From: Lewinellaceae bacterium
GTDB taxonomy: Bacteria > Bacteroidota > Bacteroidia > Chitinophagales > Saprospiraceae
Length of the DNA stretch: 41,824 nt
Direction: 5' to 3'
NCBI GenBank assembly: GCA_024644235.1
Contig: JAHELJ010000028.1
Location: 6,222-48,045 of the forward strand
Below, in pieces: positions 8,565 through 17,692 of this stretch. The notes beneath the pieces are model-generated. The model made no database searches. It was not told the origin of the DNA and was given only the letters and a program-made list of their open reading frames with translations. Position 1 is the first letter of the stretch; each line of letters starts with the position of its first letter. The translations under genes and the position numbers were made by a program.

Positions 8565-9016
8565 CATAACCTTTTCCAATCCTATTCCCGGCTCACTAGC
8601 CTCTCGTTACTCTCGAGCTTAAGGGATCCGTACTTCCTTCAACTTTGGAACTTTTCCACTCAAATCTCTCATAACCTTTTCCACTCCTATTCCCGGCTCA
8701 CCATCCTCTCGTTACTTCTCGAGCCTAAGGGCTCCGTAATTCCTTCAACTTTGGATCTTTTCCACTCAAATCTCTCATAACCTTTTCCACTCCTATTCCC
8801 GGCTCACCATCCTCTCGTTACTCTCGAGCTTAAGGGATCCGTACTTTCTTCAACTTTGGAACTTTTCCACTCAAATCTCTCATAACCTTTTCCACTCCAG
8901 TTCCCTGCTCACCATCCTCTCGTTACTCTCGAGCTTAAGGGATCCGTACTTTCTTCAACTTTGGAACTTTTCCACTCAAATCTCTCATAACCTTTTCCAC
9001 TCATAACCTTTTAAAC
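8565..9016. repeat. Four ~105-bp tandem repeats plus a partial fifth
   Basis: Direct repeats begin (word CATAACCTTTTCC) at 8565, 8670, 8776 and 8881, and a partial fifth at 8986. The period is 105, 106, 105 and 105 bp. Copies 3 and 4 differ at only about three positions. The last partial copy runs to the stop codon of the upstream gene, which ends at 9017. Each unit contains two near copies of AAC(C)TTTTCCACTC and the adjacent hexamers CTCGAG, CTTAAG and GGATCC, some of them altered in copy 2. Read on the minus strand, every unit contains a 17-codon ORF (see separate entry). The array fills the whole gap between the isomerase-like gene and the GH5 gene. Confidence 0.97.
8619..8988 (-). other. 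Four repeated 17-codon mini-ORFs inside the tandem array
   Basis: On the minus strand each repeat reads ATG to a stop after 17 codons, at 8935-8988, 8830-8883, 8725-8778 and 8619-8672. The two upstream copies both read MRDLSGKVPKLKKVRIP; the third reads MRDLSGKDPKLKELRSP and the fourth MRDLSGKVPKLKEVRIP. A purine-rich (A/T)GGAGTGGAAAAGG sequence precedes the start in three copies. This may be chance within a repeat, a set of leader peptides ahead of GH5, or the relic of a gene start. It resembles no protein family I can name with confidence. Confidence 0.3.
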
Positions 9017-9883
9017 TCAATATCTGAGGCTCTTCAGATAAGCAATGCTTTTCGGTATTTGATCAACTACCGCGCTGCTTTCATCTTCAATAAAGTAGTG
9101 GGCAATGCCGATCTTTCGTGCGGCTTTCAGGATGCCCGGCATATCAAGTTCACCAGTGCCGAGGGGTACGTTGTTTTCCACATCAGTCCCACCAGTCAGG
9201 TCCTTAACGGTGCCCTTCTTCATATCTTTCAAGTGCATCATTTTCCAACGATCTCCATACTTTTCCAGCAGTGCGACCGGATCGCCTCCGCCAAACTGGA
9301 TCCAAAAGATATCCATTTCGAAAGCGACGTGGTCCGGATCTGTCGATTTGATAATATAGTCAAGTAGGGTGCCTTCTTCGTATGGCTGAAATTCATACCC
9401 ATGGGGATGATAACAAAAAGTGATTCCCTGTTCCTTGAGGATCTTACCTGCTGTATTGAAAACTGTTATTGCATTCTCTGCATCTTCAATGGAAAAAGCG
9501 CCACGCTCGTGTGGTACCCAGGCACACATTACATATTTGGCTCCCAAGGCCTTTGCAGTAGCCGCCACAGCTGCCGGATCATCTCTGAGTTGGTTGAATC
9601 CCGCTCCGGTGGAAGGAATTGAGATACCCCTTTTATCACACAACTTTTTATATTCCTCAGGAGGCATCCTCCCAGATCCGCTTTCGATTTCCGTGATACC
9701 CATTTCCTGGATTCGGTCCAGGGTGCCGGGTATATCCTTTGGAAAGTAGTTGCGAAAAGAATATGCCTGAACACCAATTGGAGCCACGAAGATTGGTTCA
9801 ACCTTTGCCGGTTCCTGTGACCTGCTTTCCATTGAAGTCAGGAAAAAAACCATAATGACTGTGAAGAGATATGAGGATTTCAT
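9017..9883 (-). CDS. Exported sugar phosphate isomerase/epimerase-like TIM barrel
   Basis: A 288-residue protein of the xylose-isomerase-like TIM-barrel (AP endonuclease 2) family. An N-terminal Sec signal (MKSSYLF...LTSMESRSQ, about 22 residues) precedes the barrel, which starts at APIGVQAYSFR. Likely metal-site segments are CYHPHGYEF at 157-165, FEMDIFW at 189-195, MMHLKDM at 215-221 and YFIEDES at 263-269. Such exported versions are common in Bacteroidota sugar loci, and isomerisation or epimerisation of a keto sugar is the family expectation. It lies 27 bp after the RraA-like gene, so the two are probably one transcript. Its stop abuts the tandem-repeat array. Confidence 0.87.
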   Translation of the reverse strand: MKSSYLFTVIMVFFLTSMESRSQEPAKVEPIFVAPIGVQAYSFRNYFPKDIPGTLDRIQEMGITEIESGSGRMPPEEYKKLCDKRGISIPSTGAGFNQLRDDPAAVAATAKALGAKYVMCAWVPHERGAFSIEDAENAITVFNTAGKILKEQGITFCYHPHGYEFQPYEEGTLLDYIIKSTDPDHVAFEMDIFWIQFGGGDPVALLEKYGDRWKMMHLKDMKKGTVKDLTGGTDVENNVPLGTGELDMPGILKAARKIGIAHYFIEDESSAVVDQIPKSIAYLKSLRY

Positions 9884-9910
9884 TTTTCCGTTGATTAGAA
9901 ATATTAATGA

Positions 9911-10723
9911 TCAGTTTTTCTCTTGTACCGTATGATCGAGAGGTCTTCCCAGTTGCTCATACAAAGCCCTTCTGCCATTTTTGTCGCCATCCAGGATGAT
10001 ATGAGCATATTCAGCTACCTTCTCAGCATATTGCCGGGGCACCACCACAACACCGTCACCATCAGCGACTACGACATCTCCAGGATGGATTGTCACCCCG
10101 CCGATTTCTACCGGTCGATTCACAGATTCTACTTCGTTCCGACCGGGTCGTATCCCACGGCCTCGCTGTAAGGGGTCAAGATAGACCGGAATCTTTTGTT
10201 TAATTATTTCATCAGTATCACGGATGCTTCCTGTCGACAGGATGCCGACGGCACCCTTGGCATACCAAGCCAATGAATTGTAAGAACCCACTGAGCCGGT
10301 ATCACCGTCTCCGCTGGCATCGATGACAACCACCGAACCTTTCTTTAGAAATTCAACAAAGGGCTCAGATGAAATTTGATTATACCAGGCCCCTTCCCAC
10401 GAACGAAATTCATCCGGTGGCATGGGGTTGGGAACTACTTTATTTGTAGGTATGTAACGGACTGTCACTGCAATACCACGAAACTGGTGACTAAAGTCGT
10501 CCATATCCTTCCACAGCGCTTGAATGCCCGGATCTACTAAGCCATGATCCCGCAGACCTACCATGTCCATGCCATCCGATACATCAGCTACCCGAAGATC
10601 TGAATACAGTGCAAGGATCTGCTCATCTGTAAGAACGGAGGAGTCTTGGGCAATGATAGGGCTCGACACATGAAATAAACAAGCCAGGATGATAAGTTTG
10701 GAATACCGTGAGTTGAGATACAT
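9911..10723 (-). CDS. Exported RraA-like family protein
   Basis: A 270-residue member of the RraA / 4-hydroxy-4-methyl-2-oxoglutarate aldolase-like family, preceded by a Sec signal peptide (first ~26 residues, ending SSPIIAQ). Family landmarks are VADVSDGMD at 46-54, the DGDTGSVGSYNSLAWYAKGAVGI region, the STGSIRDTDEI segment with the conserved Arg-Asp of the active site, and the VVVADGDGVVVVP ending. Aldolase-type RraA proteins cleave 2-oxo-4-hydroxy acids using a divalent metal; others inhibit RNase E in the cytoplasm. The signal peptide rules against the RNase role here. It is probably the first gene of the minus-strand catabolic block, divergent from the M36 protease with 119 bp between the chosen starts. 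Confidence 0.85.
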   Translation of the reverse strand: MYLNSRYSKLIILACLFHVSSPIIAQDSSVLTDEQILALYSDLRVADVSDGMDMVGLRDHGLVDPGIQALWKDMDDFSHQFRGIAVTVRYIPTNKVVPNPMPPDEFRSWEGAWYNQISSEPFVEFLKKGSVVVIDASGDGDTGSVGSYNSLAWYAKGAVGILSTGSIRDTDEIIKQKIPVYLDPLQRGRGIRPGRNEVESVNRPVEIGGVTIHPGDVVVADGDGVVVVPRQYAEKVAEYAHIILDGDKNGRRALYEQLGRPLDHTVQEKN

Positions 10724-10842
10724 GAATTCAATGGTTTTGATTCAAGATAAAACATATCTATTAATACCAATCAGATCATGGGAAACAGAATTTCTCTCTA
10801 CTCTGTTTGTTATTTTTAGTTCTCAGCATCTCCTGGCTACGA

Positions 10843-13800
10843 ATGAAAACTTTCAAATCTTTATGTTTGAAAAGCCTTCTTTTGCTGCTCCTCCTCTGGC
10901 TCAGCTCCGAACCTTCATTTGGTCAGAAAACAACCGGGGAAATACAAAATTTTCTAATCCGCCACCAAGGAATCCTTGGAATATCATCCGGTGATTTCGA
11001 AGAGATTGAGATCAAAGATCAATACCGATCAGAGCATCTTGAATTAGATCACATCTACCTGCAACAAAGATTTAGAGACATTCCTGTTCACAATGGCGTT
11101 CTTTCACTGCACGCAAGGGGAGGGCAACTTATCAGCTATGCAAACCGCTTTGTCATTGGCATTACTCAACGGACGAAATTGGTTATCCCAAGGGTTAGCC
11201 CAACCCAGGCTCTGATTCGGGCAGGATCTCATTTGGGGAAAGCAGGTGTCCCTAATCTCGTGGTCAAGGAACAAGTGTTCAATAGATTCGGACAAGTTAG
11301 CAAAGCCACTTTTGACAAGGGGGTATGGTCGAAAAGGGATATGGAGGCTTCGCTTTCTTGGGTTAGATCTGATTCAAAAGATCTGAGTCTTTGTTGGATC
11401 GTGGAAATATATGATCGAGATCAGGAGAGCTACTGGCTCATTTTTATCGATGCCGTTCAAGGCCGGGTACTGGCACAGGAAGATCTTGTTTTACATTGTG
11501 CATTTCATAGAAAGGGAGATCATGAAATTGATCACAATTGCCTTAGTCAGTCTTTAGAAGAGGTTGCTATGGTGGACAGTAGTTATCGGGTATTTGCGAT
11601 TCCCATAGAGTCGCCAAATCATGGTCCCAGAACTTTGGAAATTTCGCCTTGGAATGCCGCTGGCCCTGGCAATCCTGCTACAAACCTGGGCTGGCACCAC
11701 GACGGTACCATGGGATATACAATCACGCGGGGCAACAATGTTTATGCCTATGAGGATAGAGATGCCGATGATCTTCCCGGATTAAGTCCCAGCTCCGTCA
11801 ATCTACAGTTTGACTATTCTTTTGATCCGTTGCTGCCACCGATCGACAATGAGGAGGCTGCGATAACCAATTTATTTTATTGGAATAATATCGTCCATGA
11901 TATACTGTATCAATATGGCTTTGATGAAGCAGCAGGAAATTTTCAGAACGATAATTTTGGCCGGGGTGGAATGGGTGCAGATTACGTCCTTGCGGAAGCT
12001 CAAGACGGTGAGGACACCAACAACGCTAACTTTCTGACTCTTCCAGATGGGAATAACGGTGTTATGCAGATGTTCCTTTGGTCGCCAGTTCCATTGACAT
12101 CACCTTTTCAGGTAAATACACCAGCTGAGATTGCTGGCAGCTACTTTGCGTTAGAATCCGATTTTAGTACCAACAACAAATTGGAAAATGTAGGGGCAGT
12201 AACCGGCGATTTGATTCTGGTACAGGATCAATCAGGAGGCACCCATGAAGCCTGTAATGCCAATCCCATCGGCAATGGAGGCGATCTCCCAGGTAAAATT
12301 GCAGTGATTGATCGTGGCAATTGTGACTTCGTAGAGAAAGTGAAAAATGCTCAAAACTTGGGTGCTGTCGCTGTGCTAATGATCAACAATGTGCCGGGAG
12401 AGCCCATACCGATGGGTGGTACAGACAACACGATAACCATTCCTGCTTTGATGATCAGTCAGGAGGATGGTATGCTGATCAAAGATTCACTTAACACAGG
12501 GAGCACGGTCAATGTGACGATGATGCCGGTGCCTTTGATCACTCCGGATGGAGACTTTGACAATGGAATCATCGTACATGAGTTTGGTCATGGAGTTTCG
12601 GTACGCTTGACCGGCGGGCCATCTACTGCGTCATGTCTCATCAACGATGAACAGATGGGAGAAGGATGGAGTGATTTCTTTGGACTGATGTTGACAACGG
12701 ACTGGTCGACAGCGATGCCGACCGATAAAAGGGGGATCGGGACTTATTCAATTGGTTCACCCGTAGATGGAACTGGCATCCGTACTTACCCCTATACCAC
12801 TGATTTGGCGGTAAATCCATTTACCTATGCTGATATAGCAGATGCTCCCATCATTCAGGGTCAGGTCAGCCCACACTTTGTAGGATCAGTCTGGGCCACA
12901 ATGCTATGGGAGATGACTTGGAAGATCATTGAAATCACTGCCGCCGATCCCGATTTGTATCATGGCGATGGTGGAAATATTGTCGCTCTGCAGCTGGTGA
13001 TGGATGGATTGAAATTGCAACCTTGTTATCCTGGTTTTGAGGAGGGTAGAGACGCGATCCTATTGGCCGACGAACTGCTTTACGGTGGAAAGTATAAATG
13101 TGCTATTTGGGAAGCTTTCAGCAAAAGGGGCTTGGGTGTCAGTGCAAAACAGAATGACAGTAACAGCCATACTGACGGGATGGAAGCTTTCGATGTGCCT
13201 TCCGGCGTAAGAGCAGAGCATCATATGGCTGAGCTTCCTGGGGAGGGAAGTGAGGTGACTGTAGATATTCATGTGATATGTGAATGTGAAGATCAAACTA
13301 ACATTAAAATCAGGGATGTCTTGCCCCCTTCGTTGGAATTTGTAGGTAGTAGTCAAGGGTCGTTAGAGGGAGATAGTGTGTGTTTTGATGTACCGATGCT
13401 TGTCGCTCAAGACACTGCATTTCTGTCCTTTACAGCTTTGGTTCTTCCCTGTACAGTACTGTCAGATTCTACCGTTTCAATGGATGATGCGGAAGGTCCG
13501 GATCAATACACTCCTTCAAAGCTGGCAGGCACAGGCAATAAGAATTGGGTAAAGAACAGTGCTTTATCCAATTCTCCATCCAACTCTTGGTACGCCCAGG
13601 ACTATAATAGTTTGGCCGACATTGTAATCACACTAGACAACCCTGTTACCGATGTGGGCCAAATCGATATTGAATTCTATCATCGCTATGAAACTGAGGC
13701 GTCCTTCGATGGGGGCGTTGTCGAATTATCCATTGACAATGGGGCCACTTGGTTTGATGCCGGACCCTACTTCACCCTGAATGGTTACCCATCGACAATC

Positions 13801-14577
13801 TCCAGCGCTTTCACGGACAGTCCGATTGCCGGCCAGCCGGCATTTACCGGAACTAGCGATGATCAGTTTGGGACCAATGACTTCGTTTTATCAAAACTGA
13901 CCTACTGCTTGGGTAATCAGCAAACTTTGTTGATTCGTTTTCGATTTGTATGTGATGGGTCAGTACCAGGAATTGGCATTGATGGATGGTATGTAGATGA
14001 TATTACAATAAAACGCAAGGCTAGCTTTATCATCGAATCACAAACAGAGATTAGTGCCTTGCCATTTGATACTACGCTGGCATGTTTGGAGGTCCAACTC
14101 TTTGATGTATCTTCTGCCTTTGTGGATCCGGCAGCATCCGGAGCTGGAACTGGTCAAACCTGGCAGGATGCCCTAACTGATCTTGCACCGGCATTTCTGC
14201 TGGCAGGATGCCGATCGATTGATTCCATTTTTGTGGCAGAGGGCATTTACTATCCTACTGATGGTACCGATCCGCTTATTTCCTTTTTCATTCCCGATTC
14301 CACGGTGGTGTATGGAGGATTTTCAAGTAGAGGCGGATCACTAGATCCCGAGGTTCATCTCAGTGTAATGTCTGGAGATATTGGTTTGCAAGGAATTCAC
14401 TCAGATAATACCCACTATGTACTTAAAATCGAAGCTGGACAGAGGGGAATTGAATTGCATGGAATGCAAATCAAGGATGCCAATCCTTCCGGAGCTATTA
14501 TGGGGACAAGTGGTGCACCATTATTATCTGAGGGTGAGATCTTGCTGGAACAAGTAACGATCGTCGACACGCCGTAG
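10843..14577 (+). CDS. M36 (fungalysin-type) metalloprotease with PA, MAM-like and beta-helix-like regions
   Basis: Secreted zinc protease. ATG 10843 is preferred over the upstream TTG at 10807 because it gives a clean Sec signal (MKTFKSLCLKSLLLL...SEPSFGQ, 28 residues). Order: propeptide region (about 30-190), N-terminal part of the catalytic domain, a PA domain inserted at about 433-560, then HEFGH at 579-583 with the third zinc ligand E607 in GEGWSD. Downstream lie a DUF11-like beta-sandwich, an immune-inhibitor-A/MAM-like segment (about 900-1080), and the beginning of a parallel beta-helix region of the VAEGIYYPTDGT / VYGGFSS / GDIG type. The protein stops soon after that region and shows no T9SS sorting domain, which such proteins normally carry, so it may be C-terminally shortened. 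Confidence 0.92.
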   Translation: MKTFKSLCLKSLLLLLLLWLSSEPSFGQKTTGEIQNFLIRHQGILGISSGDFEEIEIKDQYRSEHLELDHIYLQQRFRDIPVHNGVLSLHARGGQLISYANRFVIGITQRTKLVIPRVSPTQALIRAGSHLGKAGVPNLVVKEQVFNRFGQVSKATFDKGVWSKRDMEASLSWVRSDSKDLSLCWIVEIYDRDQESYWLIFIDAVQGRVLAQEDLVLHCAFHRKGDHEIDHNCLSQSLEEVAMVDSSYRVFAIPIESPNHGPRTLEISPWNAAGPGNPATNLGWHHDGTMGYTITRGNNVYAYEDRDADDLPGLSPSSVNLQFDYSFDPLLPPIDNEEAAITNLFYWNNIVHDILYQYGFDEAAGNFQNDNFGRGGMGADYVLAEAQDGEDTNNANFLTLPDGNNGVMQMFLWSPVPLTSPFQVNTPAEIAGSYFALESDFSTNNKLENVGAVTGDLILVQDQSGGTHEACNANPIGNGGDLPGKIAVIDRGNCDFVEKVKNAQNLGAVAVLMINNVPGEPIPMGGTDNTITIPALMISQEDGMLIKDSLNTGSTVNVTMMPVPLITPDGDFDNGIIVHEFGHGVSVRLTGGPSTASCLINDEQMGEGWSDFFGLMLTTDWSTAMPTDKRGIGTYSIGSPVDGTGIRTYPYTTDLAVNPFTYADIADAPIIQGQVSPHFVGSVWATMLWEMTWKIIEITAADPDLYHGDGGNIVALQLVMDGLKLQPCYPGFEEGRDAILLADELLYGGKYKCAIWEAFSKRGLGVSAKQNDSNSHTDGMEAFDVPSGVRAEHHMAELPGEGSEVTVDIHVICECEDQTNIKIRDVLPPSLEFVGSSQGSLEGDSVCFDVPMLVAQDTAFLSFTALVLPCTVLSDSTVSMDDAEGPDQYTPSKLAGTGNKNWVKNSALSNSPSNSWYAQDYNSLADIVITLDNPVTDVGQIDIEFYHRYETEASFDGGVVELSIDNGATWFDAGPYFTLNGYPSTISSAFTDSPIAGQPAFTGTSDDQFGTNDFVLSKLTYCLGNQQTLLIRFRFVCDGSVPGIGIDGWYVDDITIKRKASFIIESQTEISALPFDTTLACLEVQLFDVSSAFVDPAASGAGTGQTWQDALTDLAPAFLLAGCRSIDSIFVAEGIYYPTDGTDPLISFFIPDSTVVYGGFSSRGGSLDPEVHLSVMSGDIGLQGIHSDNTHYVLKIEAGQRGIELHGMQIKDANPSGAIMGTSGAPLLSEGEILLEQVTIVDTP

Positions 14578-14705
14578 CGATCCAAATATGATTGCAACTT
14601 TCATAACCAGGGCCGTGTTTGTGGGTGATTGGGGTCATTGCTGAGCTTGGCAATTTCTCGACCTTTGCTACGTTCTTTTCACTTTACACATTACGAACAC
14701 GCATC

Positions 14706-15950
14706 ATGATTTGGAAAATTGCATGTAGTTCCATCGGCCTTTTATTCATTACACTCTCTGGAACCGGTCAAGTGAACTCTCCCGACCAAGCATTGAGACT
14801 TTATGTAGATTGCTCTTACTGTGACATGATTTTGCTCCGGTCGGAATTAGATTACGTCAACAATGTGAGAGACCCAGCGGTCGCTGATGTTCATATTTTG
14901 GCAAACCGGGTGAGAAGTGGGTCAAATGGCTACATTCATACCCTAAGTTTTATAGGTAGAGAGGATTATCAAGGTGTCGAATTTGAATTGAAGTATGATG
15001 AGGCACCCAATACCGCAAATCAAGAAAGGCAGCAGAAATTGGCGGATTTGGTTGCTAAAGGAATAATCCCATTTTGGTTGAGGACCGATTTGGTGGACCA
15101 ATTGCATTTGGAAATTACCAAGAAGGATCATGCCACAGCCTTTGATCCGGTCGCGTCTAAGGATGCTTGGAACAATTGGATATTCTCTGTAGAAGCCGGA
15201 GGTTCTATCAATGCCGAATCAAATACCAATGAATACGTTGGTTGGACCAGGATTAGAGGGGACAGAGTGACGGAATTGTGGCGAGTGCGTAATCTCTTAT
15301 ATGCTCGATTTGATACCCGAAGATTTGAGAATGAATCAGAAGTTATCAGAAGCAGACGGGAAAGAAGTTATGCCTCAAGTAGTGTTGTGAAGAGCATTGG
15401 TGATCATTTCTCTGCGGGATTCTTTTCTTCTCTTTTCCGAAGCACCTATTCAAACTACAATCTCTCTACCAGGCTGGGACCAGCTCTGGAGTATAGCTGG
15501 TTTCCTTACAGCCAGGTACATGAGCGGGAGTTGACCATTGGTTACCGAATCAGTCATCTTTATCGCGACTACAGCGAAGAAACCATTTATTTTAAGCTAT
15601 CCGAACATCTTCTAAATCATAGCGTGGTTATTGCCGCGAGATTCAAACAACCTTGGGGATCGCTTTATGCCCAGTTGGAGGGATCTCATTTTCTGCATGA
15701 TGTCACACAGAACCGACTGGAATTTGAGGGACATCTTTCATTACGAGTAAGCAAGGGACTTTCAATTTCATTTGGCAGCCAAATTGAGGTCATAAATGAT
15801 CAGCGATCATTGCCAGCCAGAGCGATCTCGTTGGAAGAACTCTTGTTAGGTCAAAGACAATCAGCCACAAGCTTTCGAATAAATGGTGACTTGGGATTCC
15901 GATACACCTTTGGATCAATCTACAATAACGTTGTCAATACCCGTTTATGA
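14706..15950 (+). CDS. Outer-membrane beta-barrel protein of unknown function
   Basis: Exported protein of 414 residues from ATG 14706, chosen because it starts a good signal peptide (MIWKIACSSIGLLFITLSGTGQ); the upstream ATG at 14619 would add 29 unlikely residues. After the signal a conserved-looking region begins LYVDCSYCDM...ELDYVNNVRDPAVADVHILA, then ELKYDEAPNTANQERQQKLADLVAKG, followed by ~250 residues of alternating amphipathic beta strands ending in RYTFGSIYNNVVNTRL, with a C-terminal sequence typical of BamA-assembled barrels. I recognise the family as a conserved secreted protein in Bacteroidota and related phyla but know of no assigned function. It follows the M36 protease by 128 bp on the same strand, so the two may be co-transcribed. 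Confidence 0.75.
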   Translation: MIWKIACSSIGLLFITLSGTGQVNSPDQALRLYVDCSYCDMILLRSELDYVNNVRDPAVADVHILANRVRSGSNGYIHTLSFIGREDYQGVEFELKYDEAPNTANQERQQKLADLVAKGIIPFWLRTDLVDQLHLEITKKDHATAFDPVASKDAWNNWIFSVEAGGSINAESNTNEYVGWTRIRGDRVTELWRVRNLLYARFDTRRFENESEVIRSRRERSYASSSVVKSIGDHFSAGFFSSLFRSTYSNYNLSTRLGPALEYSWFPYSQVHERELTIGYRISHLYRDYSEETIYFKLSEHLLNHSVVIAARFKQPWGSLYAQLEGSHFLHDVTQNRLEFEGHLSLRVSKGLSISFGSQIEVINDQRSLPARAISLEELLLGQRQSATSFRINGDLGFRYTFGSIYNNVVNTRL

Positions 15951-16012
15951 ATTATTATGAGGAGGGCAAAGTAGTACCAATTAGGCATCGCCGAGAGTTT
16001 TCATTTTGCCGG

Positions 16013-17488
16013 TCAAAATATTCCATCGAACCGGTTTCCCTGATAGGCACCCCAGCTAATTTTGGAGGGAACGGGGAATTTTGTTTCAATACGATGGACA
16101 CGAAGACCATCAAACGTATAGGTCTGCCTGCTATTGGTCCCATGACAGTAGATGATGTCTAACATTCCATCAAGATCGAGGTCACCTACCCAGGGTGTCG
16201 ATGAAATATTGTTGCCGTCAAAGATTTCGGTAAGTTTTTCTACCTCGTTGGTCTTGAAGTCTACAGTGACAATCATGTTTCGAAAAAACTTGCGGTAGAT
16301 TACATCAATCTCCTGAAAATTAACGCTTAGCAACACCTCATCCCTTCCGTCGCCATCGAGGTCGAGTGCCAGGGGAGATGTATTTTGGTAGAACCCCAAT
16401 GAGTCGGTGAATAGAACATTTCCATTCTTCCCATCCACCATTTTCTGGATGCTCCAGTCTAGCCTTGGCCAAACACCTTGAGCGTAGGATAAGAAAAAGT
16501 CAGGCACATTGTCTTCGGTAAAGAGTCCTACAGCAGGACAGCTATAGGATTCAGTGTTAGGCAGGAAAGTCTCATACAGTTTCTCAAAGCTGTCACCATC
16601 AAATGCCACTAATTTGCCTTCTACTGCATTAGCTATGATGTCAGTTTGACCATCTTGATTGATATCTGCCAGAACAGGAGGCCCGATAAAGCCCTTGCTT
16701 TCGCTGATTTCCAGTCGGGTTGATCCGGATAGATCCCCAGCACGAACTTCGTTCAATGTACAGGTCCATAGACTGCCACCTATTGTCTCACCACCAGTAC
16801 CGTAAACAACCTGGAGCTCATCATTCTTGCTAAAAAGAACCGGACTCATGTAAGTTTCTTTTCCATCGGGCATTTCTGCTCTGGAAAGAACTCTACCAGT
16901 GCTGCTTGAGATCAATACCAGATAACCAGGAGGACGAACTGGATCATATGGTTCGACAAGTACATCACCGCCATTTGAAATCAATAAATCTGGTAGATTA
17001 TCACCGTCTTCATCCGGAATGAATTGTGGATTATAGAAATTGTACCATCCCTCCTTTGATGGATTCTTTAGATTGTGAACAGTGGTAAAACGCCAAATTA
17101 TCTCACCGGAGGCCCCGTCAATGGCTATTAATTCAGCCGATCTACCACCGATAAATACGTCTGGTATAGAGTCTGAGTTTATGTCGTGAAAAACAGCAGA
17201 TCCAAAGATCTGATCTGACGCATCTATACGCCATAGGAGATCACCAGTATTGCCATCTAATGCGAAAACTGCAGTGTCGCAGGCAATAAACTCCTCCCGG
17301 CCACTTCCCAACACGATGTCGAGGATGCCATCGCCTGTCAGATCAGCCGCCCGGGGTGAAGAGAATGTACCGACCGTCGGGAAATCGCGGTGCCAACCTT
17401 GGGCAACGACTATGTCAGGAGGAATAAGTAAAGCTCCACCAAGGAACAGTAAGAGCAACCAATAAGGGGTATCAGGAGAACTTTTCAC
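16013..17488 (-). CDS. Secreted VCBS/FG-GAP, PQQ-like beta-propeller protein (paralogue B)
   Basis: A 491-residue exported propeller protein with a Sec signal (MKSSPDTPYWLLLLFLGG...VVAQG). Calcium-binding loops of the D-x-(D/N)-x-D-G type recur (DLTGDGILD, DINSDSIPD, DEDGDNLPD, DINQDGQTD, DLDGDGRDE, DLDLDGMLD), interleaved with PQQ-like phrases such as ALDGNTGDLLW and AIDGASGEIIW. It is clearly paralogous to the product of 22581-24119: both contain MPDGKE(T/S)YMSP, GGETIGGSL, GFI(G/A)PPVLADIN and STPW(V/I)GDLD. There is no enzymatic motif and no T9SS domain. Binding or scaffold roles outside the cell are inferred. It converges on the beta-barrel gene with a 62-bp gap and is divergent from the FN3 gene. 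Confidence 0.85.
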   Translation of the reverse strand: MKSSPDTPYWLLLLFLGGALLIPPDIVVAQGWHRDFPTVGTFSSPRAADLTGDGILDIVLGSGREEFIACDTAVFALDGNTGDLLWRIDASDQIFGSAVFHDINSDSIPDVFIGGRSAELIAIDGASGEIIWRFTTVHNLKNPSKEGWYNFYNPQFIPDEDGDNLPDLLISNGGDVLVEPYDPVRPPGYLVLISSSTGRVLSRAEMPDGKETYMSPVLFSKNDELQVVYGTGGETIGGSLWTCTLNEVRAGDLSGSTRLEISESKGFIGPPVLADINQDGQTDIIANAVEGKLVAFDGDSFEKLYETFLPNTESYSCPAVGLFTEDNVPDFFLSYAQGVWPRLDWSIQKMVDGKNGNVLFTDSLGFYQNTSPLALDLDGDGRDEVLLSVNFQEIDVIYRKFFRNMIVTVDFKTNEVEKLTEIFDGNNISSTPWVGDLDLDGMLDIIYCHGTNSRQTYTFDGLRVHRIETKFPVPSKISWGAYQGNRFDGIF

Positions 17489-17692
17489 AGACTTAAGGTA
17501 TGAATATGAGAAAAACAGTAAAGAAAAAGCTGCTTCGGAAACTAATTCTCATAGCGATGCGTTTCATCAATGTTGCCGCTTGGCGACAACCCTTTAATCA
17601 CCATCTTTCCTGATCAAATACGAACGACTCAAAAATTAGCGTAGACCCCTGCGCCTATTAACGTATTTGATTGACCCTTATAACAACAGAAC
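17489..17692. promoter_or_regulatory. Divergent intergenic region
   Basis: This 204-bp gap separates two divergent genes and must contain both promoters. I could not identify a convincing Bacteroidota -33/-7 pair (TTTG / TAnnTTTG) by eye, and no hairpin stands out. Confidence 0.4.

Noticed and set aside
8565-9016. Tandem repeat considered as a CRISPR array
   Set aside because: The period is ~105 bp with no unique spacers between short repeats; the whole unit is repeated.
9911-10723. RraA-like gene as a regulator of RNase E
   Set aside because: A signal peptide and a catabolic neighbourhood are inconsistent with a cytoplasmic RNase inhibitor.
10807-10842. Possible TTG start for the M36 protease at 10807
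   Set aside because: ATG 10843 gives a standard signal peptide; the TTG start would only add 12 residues upstream with no support.
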